From: Deltaproteobacteria bacterium
GTDB lineage: Bacteria; Myxococcota_A; Polyangia; Polyangiales; Polyangiaceae
NCBI GenBank assembly: GCA_016218915.1
Contig: JACRCQ010000071.1
Location: 104,591-168,590 of the forward strand
Reading direction: 5' to 3'
DNA length: 64,000 bases
Shown here: positions 26,465 through 34,595 of the stretch, in pieces
Numbering within the stretch: the first letter of the stretch is position 1
Layout of the letters: the number at the start of each line of letters is the position of its first letter
Made by a program: the position numbers and the translations under genes
The notes under the pieces: model-generated
What the model was told of the DNA's origin: nothing
Seen by the model: the letters and a program-made list of their open reading frames with translations, nothing else
Database searches by the model: none

Positions 26465-27556
26465 TCAGCTCTTCTTGTCCGTGATGCCCGGAGTACCCGA
26501 GCCGGTACGCTGCGCCGGACGAAGAGCTGGAAGCGGAGGCGGACGCGGGACTGCGGCGGCCGGGGCAGCCCCAGGAGGAGGCGGACGCGATGCGCGTTTT
26601 GCCGCAGGGACCTGCTTGTTCGCAGAGGGCGGCGGCTTGTTCGGCGGCGGCGGAGGCGGCGGACGAGACAGCCTGCGTGGGAGGCCCGGGGTTGCGCGAC
26701 GCGATGGCGGTGGCGACGACGACAAGCCGATAGGTGCCTGCTTTCTCGCGGTCGGAGTCTCCTCCTCCTCGCTGCCCGTGCGGTCCATCGCGGATTCGTC
26801 GTCGAGCCGAACCGCTTCGATCAACAGCGCGCCGATGGATCGACGGTTGGTCGGCAACGCGGTGTCCGTGCCGGGCCGGAATCGGAAGCGCCCTTCCTTC
26901 CAGCACAGGATCTGTCGCAACACGGCCAGAGGAGAGACCTTGGAGCCGCCGATCGTCCCAGCGCAGGCAAAGCCTCCGACCATCTCGAGCGAGCACTTGC
27001 GCCCCTTGCCCGTGATGGAAAGCACGCCCGTGCGATGCTCCATCTCCAGCAGGGTCAGCACGGTCGCGACCGACATCTGCGCGATGTTGCCTTCGATCGC
27101 ATGACCGCCCGGCACCGTGCTCTCGGGCGAGTGCTCGGAATCCGAAATCGACGGAGACTCGCGCCGTCCCCGGTAGCGGGTGGCCATGGTCACCAATGCC
27201 TGGACCTGCATCGCGATCTCTTCGACGCGGAACGGCTTGGTCAGGTACACGTCGCAGCCCGCGTGGAAAGCAGCAAGCCGCGAGGCTCCGTCATCTGCGT
27301 TGGTCAGGAACACCACGGGCGTCAGCGAGATCGCGCTCTCCTCCGCACGGAGCGTCTTGACGATCGCTGCACCTTCGAGATCTGCGAGCGCTGCCTCGGT
27401 GATGATGCAGTCCGGCTCGATGGCCCGTGCGACTTCGAGCCCGCCCTGGCCTGATACCGATGTGCTCACGTCGAAGCCGTAGTCGCGCAAGCCCGCCGCG
27501 AGCAGCCTTGCCACCCATTCATCGCCGTCGATGACGAGCACGCGACCTTTTGCCAT
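26465..27556 (-). CDS. Pseudo-receiver with DUF4388 domain
   Basis: 363 residues, ATG at 27556. Residues 1-120 are a CheY-like fold (VLVIDGDE, LTKPF) in which the phosphoacceptor position reads IITEAAL: Glu54 replaces Asp. Residues 155-260 are a DUF4388 domain (IAQMSVATVLTLLEMEHRTGVLSI, WKEGRFRF). The rest is Pro/Arg/Lys-rich and probably disordered. DUF4388 is common in delta-proteobacteria with unclear function. The Glu suggests a constitutively 'on' or phosphorylation-independent receiver. Confidence 0.85.
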   Translation of the reverse strand: MAKGRVLVIDGDEWVARLLAAGLRDYGFDVSTSVSGQGGLEVARAIEPDCIITEAALADLEGAAIVKTLRAEESAISLTPVVFLTNADDGASRLAAFHAGCDVYLTKPFRVEEIAMQVQALVTMATRYRGRRESPSISDSEHSPESTVPGGHAIEGNIAQMSVATVLTLLEMEHRTGVLSITGKGRKCSLEMVGGFACAGTIGGSKVSPLAVLRQILCWKEGRFRFRPGTDTALPTNRRSIGALLIEAVRLDDESAMDRTGSEEEETPTARKQAPIGLSSSPPPSRRATPGLPRRLSRPPPPPPPNKPPPSANKQVPAAKRASRPPPPGAAPAAAVPRPPPLPALRPAQRTGSGTPGITDKKS

Positions 27557-27703
27557 CGGAAGCGCAAACGTAGCACAGACCCCCTGCGGACCGTAGGCAT
27601 TCACTCGTTCAGCTCTCGCAAGGCTCCCCCGGGTTGCACTTCAGGAAGTGACCTGCGCGCTTGACAGGACCGGCTGGTCTGTCGAAACGTGGGACAGGGA
27701 CTC

Positions 27704-28402
27704 GTGGACACGCCCGAAATACTCCAGCGCTTTCATTCCGAGCTGTCGCTGGTCGACATCGTCGCTGGCCAGGTTCGCAAGGAGATCGGCGGGCCGCTCG
27801 ATGATGACGAGCTGCGAAGCTTCGGTCGTGAAGGGCTGCTGGCTGCAGCACGCAGATTCGATCCGGACAGGGGCGTATCGTTCAAACGCTATGCGGGCTA
27901 TCGCGTACGCGGGGCCATCCTCGACGGCATGCGTTCGACCGGCCAGCATTCCCGCCGCGTCTATGAGAAAGTCCGTGCCCTCCAAGCTGCCCTTCTCGTG
28001 AGCGAGGGCATGTACGAGGACACGTCCGCGGCCGTGGCAGCCGGGCTTCGTGGAAGCGCGGCCGACGATCGCTTCGCCGATTACCTGTCGACCATTGCGA
28101 CCGCCATGGCCGTGGGGTTCGGACCGCCGCACACGGCAGCGGAGGACGGCGCGATCGTGCCGGTCGATGCCTCCCAGGACCCGGAGAAGTCCGCGGAGAA
28201 CGCGGAGTTGATGGCGCTGGTACGCACCCACCTCGACACGCTGCCCGAGGGCGAGGCAACGCTGATTCGCAGACACTTCCTCAAGGGCGAGGACATCGAC
28301 GAGGTCGCGCGGGAAATGGGGCTTTCCAAGTCCTGGGGCTCCAGGATGCTCGCCCGCGGCATTGCGACACTCACCAAGAAAATGCAGGCCGCCGCACGAT
28401 GA
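27704..28402 (+). CDS. Sigma-70 family sigma factor, FliA-like
   Basis: About 232 residues from a GTG at 27704 with AGGGA five bases upstream; a GTG at 27689 has no ribosome site. Region 2 motifs are EGLLAAARRFDPDRGVSFKR and AGYRVRGAILDGMR, typical of sigma-28/FliA. Region 4 is a helix-turn-helix (EDIDEVAREMGLSKSWGSRM). A linker of about 70 residues joins them. No anti-sigma factor is adjacent. The next gene encodes a type III inner-rod-like protein, which fits a FliA-type regulator, but no flagellar genes are in the window. Confidence 0.87.
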   Translation: MDTPEILQRFHSELSLVDIVAGQVRKEIGGPLDDDELRSFGREGLLAAARRFDPDRGVSFKRYAGYRVRGAILDGMRSTGQHSRRVYEKVRALQAALLVSEGMYEDTSAAVAAGLRGSAADDRFADYLSTIATAMAVGFGPPHTAAEDGAIVPVDASQDPEKSAENAELMALVRTHLDTLPEGEATLIRRHFLKGEDIDEVAREMGLSKSWGSRMLARGIATLTKKMQAAAR

Positions 28403-28450
28403 CACGCAACCGACCGCCCCTCTTGGCCGAAGGGGGGCAAGAGGTGAATC

Positions 28451-28771
28451 ATGCGAGCTGTCGTTGCCCCACGTCCCATCACACATACGCCCCGTCCGGA
28501 AGCGATCCGAGATCGCGCCGAGCAGCCCAGAGCTGAGCCGCAGGAGCCGCAAGCCTCCTTCTCCCACGTCATGCGCCGGCTCGCCGGTGAAGTAGATCGG
28601 GGCGAGAGCGTGGTGTCCCACGCCCTGCGCGGAAACCCCTACGCGGATGACGCAAAAGGCATGCTCGCGTTGCAGGCGGGGGTCTATCGCTACGTGGAAG
28701 CGGTCGACCTGGTCTCCAAGCTGATCGATCGCGCAGCCGGAGCGGTCAAGACGACCCTGCAGAACCAGTAG
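28451..28771 (+). CDS. Type III secretion inner-rod-like small protein
   Basis: 106 residues. The N-terminus is Pro/Arg/Glu-rich. The C-terminal 40 residues (MLALQAGVYRYVEAVDLVSK, then IDRAAGAVKTTLQNQ) resemble the C-terminal helix of YscI/EscI/HrpB inner-rod and FliE-type rod proteins. Those proteins polymerise at the base of type III secretion needles or flagella. No other type III gene is visible nearby. It starts 49 bp after the FliA-like sigma gene and is probably co-transcribed. The homology is suggestive, not proven. Confidence 0.55.
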   Translation: MRAVVAPRPITHTPRPEAIRDRAEQPRAEPQEPQASFSHVMRRLAGEVDRGESVVSHALRGNPYADDAKGMLALQAGVYRYVEAVDLVSKLIDRAAGAVKTTLQNQ

Positions 28772-28802
28772 CGCCCGGCCGCTGCGACGCTACAGTGCGC
28801 GC

Positions 28803-29882
28803 GTGGCTGAGCGTGTCGTGGTTGCCATGAGCGGCGGGGTCGATTCCTCGGTCGCTGCCGCTCGCCTGGTCGACCAGGGCTGGGAGGTGGTGGGCGTCAC
28901 CCTGCATCTGTGGGATCAGCTGCCAGGGACCGCTCGCGGCCGTTGCTGTGCTCCCGAGGATGTCCACGACGCTCGCCGCGTCGCGGATCGCCTCGGGATC
29001 CCCCACTACTCGTTCGATCGTAGGGACACGTTCCTTCGCGAGGTGGTCGAGCCCTTCGTGGAAGAGTATCTGCGAGGCCACACGCCCAGCCCCTGCACGA
29101 AGTGCAACCAGCAAATCAAGCTGCCTGCGCTGCTGAGGATCGCCGACATGATCGGCGCGCGCAAGGTTGCCACAGGCCACTATGCCCGCGTGCTTCGCGA
29201 CGCCAGAGGCCATGTGCGCGTGGCGCGTGGCCTCGATCTCGGCAAGGACCAGAGCTACTACCTGTACGCGCTCGCCCCGGATGTGCTGGAGCGGCTCGAG
29301 CTGGTTCTGGGCACGAGCACCAAGGCCGACGTGCGGCAGGAAGCGTTGCGTCGAGGTCTCGCAGGCGCGTCCAAAGGCGAGAGCCAGGACCTGTGCTTCG
29401 TGCCCGGCGCCAGCTATCACGAAGTCATCGAACGATTCGCAGGCGACCGCATTCGCCCTGGGATCATCGTGGACCGCACGGGCCAGCGGCTGGCTGATCA
29501 TCGAGGCATCCATCGATTCACGGTCGGGCAGCGGAAAGGCTTGGGGCTCGGCCCTGGGCCCACGCGGTTCGTCACGAGGATCGATGGTGACGAGGCGAGG
29601 GTCGTGGTCGGACCCGAAGCCGACCTGTTTTCGAGCAAGATAAGGGTGGCGGCGCCGAGGCTCGCCTCAGGCGTAGTGCTTCCGATGCGGGCATCGGTGC
29701 GGGTCCGCTACCGCCACGACGGGCAGGATGCGTGGTTGCGCGACGAGGGCGGGACGTTGTGCATCTGCTTTGACGAGCCTGTGCGTGCACCGACCGTGGG
29801 GCAGGCCGCGGTCGGCTATGACGGAGACTTCGTGGTTGCTGGAGGCGTGGTCACCGAGGTGATCCCGCAGGCGGTTGCGTAG
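28803..29882 (+). CDS. mnmA: tRNA 2-thiouridylase MnmA
   Basis: 359 residues from a GTG at 28803. It thiolates U34 of Glu, Gln and Lys tRNAs in the cytoplasm, taking sulfur from a cysteine-desulfurase relay. The PP-loop SGGVDSS is at residues 10-16, the catalytic Cys98 is in SPCTKCN and the second catalytic Cys198 in SQDLCFVP; all match the family. A KDQSYYLY segment at 148-155 and the C-terminal beta barrel are present. Length is normal. Confidence 0.95.
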   Translation: MAERVVVAMSGGVDSSVAAARLVDQGWEVVGVTLHLWDQLPGTARGRCCAPEDVHDARRVADRLGIPHYSFDRRDTFLREVVEPFVEEYLRGHTPSPCTKCNQQIKLPALLRIADMIGARKVATGHYARVLRDARGHVRVARGLDLGKDQSYYLYALAPDVLERLELVLGTSTKADVRQEALRRGLAGASKGESQDLCFVPGASYHEVIERFAGDRIRPGIIVDRTGQRLADHRGIHRFTVGQRKGLGLGPGPTRFVTRIDGDEARVVVGPEADLFSSKIRVAAPRLASGVVLPMRASVRVRYRHDGQDAWLRDEGGTLCICFDEPVRAPTVGQAAVGYDGDFVVAGGVVTEVIPQAVA

Positions 29883-29898
29883 CGGCCGAAGCCGGGGG

Positions 29899-30555
29899 AT
29901 GATGGGATTCATGCCGAGGGTGACGCAGGCCATTTCGTTTCTTGCCCTGATCTGCGCGTTGCCGTGGCTCGGAAGCTGCTCGCTGGGCAAGGGAACCGGC
30001 GAAGTCCACTCCGATCGTCTGAAGTTGGGGAACTGCTGGGACGGCGTCTACGACATGGGCCCGGACTTCTTCGCTGGCGTGCCCTACCACGAGTCGTTCC
30101 AGATCCGGATCCAACGGGGCGGGGACATACAGGAAGTGTCCGACGGGGTATCGATCCTGGTGGACGACGTGCACGCGGTACGCGGGAGCATGCTCGGGGT
30201 TCCGCTGGACGTAGGGCTTGCACCTGGGGTGGTACCGCCGGGCAGGCCGATCCGCGCCACCGCGTCGCCGCCGATGGTTCATCTGGCGCTGTACCTGCAC
30301 AACACGTGTCACGAGCAGAACTCGACGCTCTATGCGGTGCGAGGCGTGATCACGTTCGAGAAGCTGTTCAATGGCGACCCGAACGAGACGAGCGCGGACG
30401 AGCGCCTGACGACCGCGGTATTCGACGTGATGGTAGGGGATCCAAGGGACGAGCCGGCGCAGGGGGGCGACATCCCGGAGGACAAGCTATCGCGGGTGAC
30501 GGGGTGGTTCCGGTTCTACTTCCAGCGTGGGCAGCCCGGGCAGCCTTTCCCCTAG
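29899..30555 (+). CDS. Putative lipoprotein of unknown function
   Basis: About 218 residues. ATGs at 29899, 29902 and 29911 are all possible. The signal peptide ISFLALICALPWLGSC ends in a good lipobox (LGSC). The mature part has no recognised domain and few cysteines. Its composition is beta-rich, with conserved-looking stretches such as LGNCWDGVYDMGPDFFAGVP. It starts shortly after mnmA but is probably unrelated to it. Confidence 0.7.
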   Translation: MMGFMPRVTQAISFLALICALPWLGSCSLGKGTGEVHSDRLKLGNCWDGVYDMGPDFFAGVPYHESFQIRIQRGGDIQEVSDGVSILVDDVHAVRGSMLGVPLDVGLAPGVVPPGRPIRATASPPMVHLALYLHNTCHEQNSTLYAVRGVITFEKLFNGDPNETSADERLTTAVFDVMVGDPRDEPAQGGDIPEDKLSRVTGWFRFYFQRGQPGQPFP

Positions 30556-30578
30556 AAATTCGCGTCCCTGCGCGCAGG

Positions 30579-30615
30579 CTCCCACCTCGTTGCCAAATTC
30601 CTCCTACCTCGTTGC
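30579..30615 (+). repeat. 15-bp direct repeat, 22-bp period, upstream of sigma-54 activator gene
   Basis: CTCCCACCTCGTTGC (30579-30593) and CTCCTACCTCGTTGC (30601-30615) differ at one base. Their start-to-start distance of 22 bp is two helical turns. They lie 35-70 bases upstream of the start of the large regulator gene, as expected for a pair of operator sites. Confidence 0.45.
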
Positions 30616-30649
30616 AGGGTAGTACACATGGAGCTACGCTCACCTGCAA

Positions 30650-33600
30650 GTGCTCGTATCGCCACTGCGCGTGCAAGGGCTGCCTTCTCCTCAACCCGAG
30701 GCGTCGGGCAGCAACCTCCGGACGCTCGATGAGCTTGTCCGTGCGCCGGATTGCGCTGGCTACGTAGCAGTTCGTACGCGCGATCTCGCAACCGCTGTCG
30801 CTGTCGAGCGCCACGTCGTGCGTCGCGCGCGTGCCCAAGGCCGCCTCGTTGCGGCAACCGACACCTCGACCGTCGACTCCTGCTGGCGCGAAATCGCTAC
30901 GCGGCTAGGCATTCGCAAGCTTCAGTCCGATCCGTCGGACATGGCGCGCGGACTCGTGGCGCACGCGGGCAATGCCGTGGTGGTGGTGGTGGGCAGGGTC
31001 GTGCACGGCACGTGGGACGAGGAAGTCCTGGCCGAGCTGATGCGCGCGCCTGGCAAGCTGCTGCTCGTGCACGTCAACGCGACCGACGCCGAGGCGGATC
31101 GATTTGCCGAAGACAGCGTCATCCGCGTGCAAGGCGATGCGATCGAAGAAGCTGAGGTCTGGTGGAGCGGGATCGTCGAAGAGGGTCCGGTAGCGCTCCA
31201 GAGTCGTTCGCTTGCGGATCTGGATCGCTGGTGGCTGGCAGCTTCGCATCTGTCGCCGCCCGCAGGCGGTCCGGTGTTGAGCCCGAACGCCAGGGAGCTG
31301 CTCTCGCGGCTGCTGCTGGCGCGTCGATCGTGGCCCGAGGCGCAGCTTGCGTCGTTGGGGCCTGCGGCCGCGCTCGAGGAGCTGGTGGTTGCGGGGTGTG
31401 TCACACGCGAGCGCGGCTATGTCGTTGCGGTGCCGGGTTTCGAAGCGCCAGAGCCGGACCATGGCACGTCGGCGCAGGTAGCCTCGGCGTTGGACCGTCA
31501 GTTCGATCGGGATCCCTGGGCGCTTGCGCGCGCCAGCGAGCTGTACGCCGCAGCGGGCCAGGTGGCTCACGGAGAAGCATGTCTCGCCAGGGCGCTGCGC
31601 GAAGTCGATGGGGTGCTGGCCCGCCGCCAGATGTGGACCGGCTGGTGCGAGGCGATTGGAGAGCTCGAAGAGGATTCTCGTCGCGGCGGGGCGCTTCGCG
31701 GCGCAGAGCTCGCGCTGGAGCTCGATGACGTCGAGATCGCGGTCCGGCTCGCGCAGGTGGCGAGCGCAGGAGCCCATGCCCCCGGCCACGAGACCTCGTT
31801 CCTGCTGGGGCGGGCGCAGCTTGCACGCGGCGATCTGGTCGCGGCTCGCGTGTCGCTCGACCGGGCCTTGCTCGATGCAGTGCGCGAGGCCGACCGAGCC
31901 AACATCCTGGCTCACCGTGCGGAGGTCGCGTATCTCGCGGGCGACTACGACGATGCGGCTCGCCATGCTCTGTCGTCGATCGAGCAGACCGACGACGCGT
32001 CGGTTCGTCTGCACGCACGAAACACGCTGGGCAAGCTGCTGCTGGCGCACTCGAAGTGGGACGAAGCCGAGGCGCACTTCGCGTCCGATGAGTTCGATGC
32101 TTCGCGGGCGGGGATCGAGGTTGCGCAGCTTCGCGCGCGTGTGAATCGCGCGGTCGCGCTGCTGTCGCGTCGATGCGCCGATCAGGCGCGCTCGATGCTC
32201 GAGTCGGTGCTGGCAGATGCCGAGAAGCGTCGCGAGCTGCGCGCCACGGCCTTTGCGCTGTCCAACCTCGCGGTGCTTGCGATCGAGCGGCACGACTATC
32301 CCGAGGCGCTTGCGCTGTGCGAGCGTGCGATCGATGCGCGTCGCAGGCTCGGAGACAAGATCGGCCTGGCCCGCGTGATCGTCAACCTCGCCGAGCTCCG
32401 GCTGCGCCTGGGTCTGCTCGACGAAGCCGATCAAGCTCTTGCCTTCGGTCGTCAGGCCCTGAGCCCATCGATCCCGCCTGCGTACGCAGCCGTATTCTCG
32501 CTCGTGTCCGGCTGGATTCTGCTGTCGCGCGGACGCACGCGGGAGTCTGCGAGCGCGCTCGGCAGCGCGTTGGGTGGCATTGCCAGCTGGACCGATGGTG
32601 CACGGATTGGCGAGTGCCACAGGCTCGCAGCGCGCATCGCGCTGGAGGACGGCGACACGCGCAAGGCGGGCCTGGCGCTTCGCGACGCGGCGCAGCGATC
32701 GGATTCCGCCTATGCACGCGCCGAGACTGCGCTGCTCGAGGCATTGCTGGCCAGGGCGATGGGCCAGGACGCGATGGAGCTGGCAGGGCGGGCGCTGACG
32801 CTGGCGGCCGAATCGCGCGACGAAGACTTGATGCGCGAGTGCAACCTGCTGCTGTGCGAGCTGGCGCGCGCAGAGCAGCGCTTGGACGTCGCGCAGGCGT
32901 TCCTGCGATCGGCCGAGCAGCTTCGCGATCAGGTGGCAGGAGCGCTTCCCGACGCGCTGCGCCACTCCTATCTCACGCGAAGGGACATCCAGGCGCTCGC
33001 TTCAGCTTCGAGCGCCCTGGGCGCTGCGGTCGAATCGCGCTGCGCGCAGCAGCCCGCTCTGCAGGTCGTCCCCAGCCCGGCTCCGTCCACCAAGAGCGCG
33101 TCAGGCACGCGGTTCGTCGGACGGCATCCGAGCGTGCTCCGATTGCTCGCGTCGGTCCGGAAGGTCGCGACGTCGAATGCGCCCGTCCTGATCCTGGGCG
33201 AGAGCGGCACGGGCAAGGAGCTGATTGCAGAGGCGGTGCACGCCCAGAGCGATCGCGCCGCAGGGCCGCTGGTGAAGGTCAACTGCGCAGCGCTGGTGGA
33301 GACGCTCCTGCTGTCCGAGCTGTTCGGCCACGAGAAGGGGTCTTTCACCGGGGCGGCCGGGCGAAGGCGCGGGCGGTTCGAGCTTGCGGACGGCGGCACG
33401 CTGTTCCTCGACGAGATCGGGGACATCTCGCCCAAGACGCAGGTGGCGCTGCTGAGAGTGCTTCAGGACCACACGTTCGAGCGCGTCGGCGGGACTTCGT
33501 CGATCCGCACGGACGTGAGGATCGTGTGCGCGACGCACCGCGATCTGAAGGCGATGGTCGCGGCCGGAACGTTCCGCGAGGATCTGTACTACCGGCTGTG

Positions 33601-34177
33601 CGGCATCACGTTGGAGGTCCCGCCGCTGCGTCGGCGAATCGAAGACGTCGAGCTCATCGCCTCGCACCTGCTCGGGGCCATCGCGCGCGAGCGCAGGGAG
33701 CCGGCGCGCGCCCTGTCTCCAGAGGCGCTCGATCTGCTCGAGCGTCACTCGTGGCCAGGTAACGTCCGCGAGCTGGACAATACCCTGCGTGCTTCGTCGC
33801 TCTTCGCCGAGGGCGAGACGATCTCCGCCCAGGACGTGGCCGAGCAGCTTCGCGCGAGCGGACACCCTCCGCAGAGCGCACCGCTTCGGGCCGTGGAAGA
33901 TGTGCTGGACGCCGACGACGAAGAAGTCGAGCGGATGCCGGCCCGGACGGGTCGTGAAGCCGACGCGACCCGGGTCGCCTACGAGGAGATCCGCAGCCGC
34001 GGCACTTCTCTGAGCGATTTGAAGAGACAGATTGAGCGCGATTGCATCGAGCGCGCGTTGGTGGAGACCCACGGCAACATCACCAAGGCCGCAACGCTGC
34101 TCGGCATGAAACGTCCCAGGCTTTCCCAGCTGGTCAAGCAGTACGGTTTGCTCGAGGAAATCTCGGAGGAATTGTGA
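30650..34177 (+). CDS. TPR-fused sigma-54 dependent transcriptional activator
   Basis: 1175 residues from a GTG at 30650. Residues 1-270 resemble an NTPase-like region without a Walker A. Residues 290-800 are TPR-like helical repeats. Residues 825-1070 form the AAA+ sigma-54-interacting domain: Walker A GESGTGKE near 850, the sigma-54 contact loop GSFTGA near 897 (a variant of GAFTGA) and Walker B LFLDEIGD. The C-terminus (about 1130-1170) is a Fis-type helix-turn-helix (NITKAATLLGMKRPRLSQLV). The TPR input domain replaces the usual receiver or GAF domain and implies protein-protein control. A coupled lipoprotein gene follows at once. Confidence 0.9.
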   Translation: MLVSPLRVQGLPSPQPEASGSNLRTLDELVRAPDCAGYVAVRTRDLATAVAVERHVVRRARAQGRLVAATDTSTVDSCWREIATRLGIRKLQSDPSDMARGLVAHAGNAVVVVVGRVVHGTWDEEVLAELMRAPGKLLLVHVNATDAEADRFAEDSVIRVQGDAIEEAEVWWSGIVEEGPVALQSRSLADLDRWWLAASHLSPPAGGPVLSPNARELLSRLLLARRSWPEAQLASLGPAAALEELVVAGCVTRERGYVVAVPGFEAPEPDHGTSAQVASALDRQFDRDPWALARASELYAAAGQVAHGEACLARALREVDGVLARRQMWTGWCEAIGELEEDSRRGGALRGAELALELDDVEIAVRLAQVASAGAHAPGHETSFLLGRAQLARGDLVAARVSLDRALLDAVREADRANILAHRAEVAYLAGDYDDAARHALSSIEQTDDASVRLHARNTLGKLLLAHSKWDEAEAHFASDEFDASRAGIEVAQLRARVNRAVALLSRRCADQARSMLESVLADAEKRRELRATAFALSNLAVLAIERHDYPEALALCERAIDARRRLGDKIGLARVIVNLAELRLRLGLLDEADQALAFGRQALSPSIPPAYAAVFSLVSGWILLSRGRTRESASALGSALGGIASWTDGARIGECHRLAARIALEDGDTRKAGLALRDAAQRSDSAYARAETALLEALLARAMGQDAMELAGRALTLAAESRDEDLMRECNLLLCELARAEQRLDVAQAFLRSAEQLRDQVAGALPDALRHSYLTRRDIQALASASSALGAAVESRCAQQPALQVVPSPAPSTKSASGTRFVGRHPSVLRLLASVRKVATSNAPVLILGESGTGKELIAEAVHAQSDRAAGPLVKVNCAALVETLLLSELFGHEKGSFTGAAGRRRGRFELADGGTLFLDEIGDISPKTQVALLRVLQDHTFERVGGTSSIRTDVRIVCATHRDLKAMVAAGTFREDLYYRLCGITLEVPPLRRRIEDVELIASHLLGAIARERREPARALSPEALDLLERHSWPGNVRELDNTLRASSLFAEGETISAQDVAEQLRASGHPPQSAPLRAVEDVLDADDEEVERMPARTGREADATRVAYEEIRSRGTSLSDLKRQIERDCIERALVETHGNITKAATLLGMKRPRLSQLVKQYGLLEEISEEL

Positions 34178-34178
34178 G

Positions 34179-34523
34179 ATGAGCCCCCGAATCATCTACC
34201 TGGCGATTCTAACCTCCCTAGTGGCGGCTTCGAGCTGTGCGTTCGAAGCATCGACGCCCACGGACGACGAGGTGGGTACCCAGAAGAGCACGCTGACCGC
34301 GGGCGGTGGAGGCGAAGTCAAGCAAGTCGACACCAGCGGAGGGTCGGGCGAGGCCACGCCTCCGGGCAATCCCGGGCCAGGCGATCCGGCGTCGACCGAG
34401 CAGAGCGCCGGGGATCCGGGCAAGCCTTCTCCGGACCCCTGGATTCGTCCGTCGAAGAACGCAAACGGGAGCCCGGTCATCCCCGAGAGCGTCGATCCCT
34501 CGGTCAAGTCGACGACCAAGTAG
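34179..34523 (+). CDS. Small low-complexity lipoprotein
   Basis: 114 residues. The ATG lies 1 base after the activator's stop. The signal peptide ILTSLVAASSC gives a lipobox (ASSC). The mature protein is Gly/Pro/Ser/Asp-rich with no fold recognised. Its tight linkage to the sigma-54 activator suggests co-expression. Function unknown. Confidence 0.7.
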   Translation: MSPRIIYLAILTSLVAASSCAFEASTPTDDEVGTQKSTLTAGGGGEVKQVDTSGGSGEATPPGNPGPGDPASTEQSAGDPGKPSPDPWIRPSKNANGSPVIPESVDPSVKSTTK

Positions 34524-34595
34524 CACCCCCTCCGCGGCCCTTCCTCTTCCACCCCACAACGCACACCTCGTCAGCTTGCGCTAGGCTGGCATTCG

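Noticed and set aside
27661..27689. TTGACA at 27661-27666 before the FliA-like sigma gene
   Set aside because: No acceptable -10 element at 16-18 bases, and transcription would begin inside or after the likely start region.
30628..30729. A 33-codon ATG frame starting just before the sigma-54 activator gene
   Set aside because: Could be a leader peptide, but composition is Arg/Ala-rich and there is no supporting signal.
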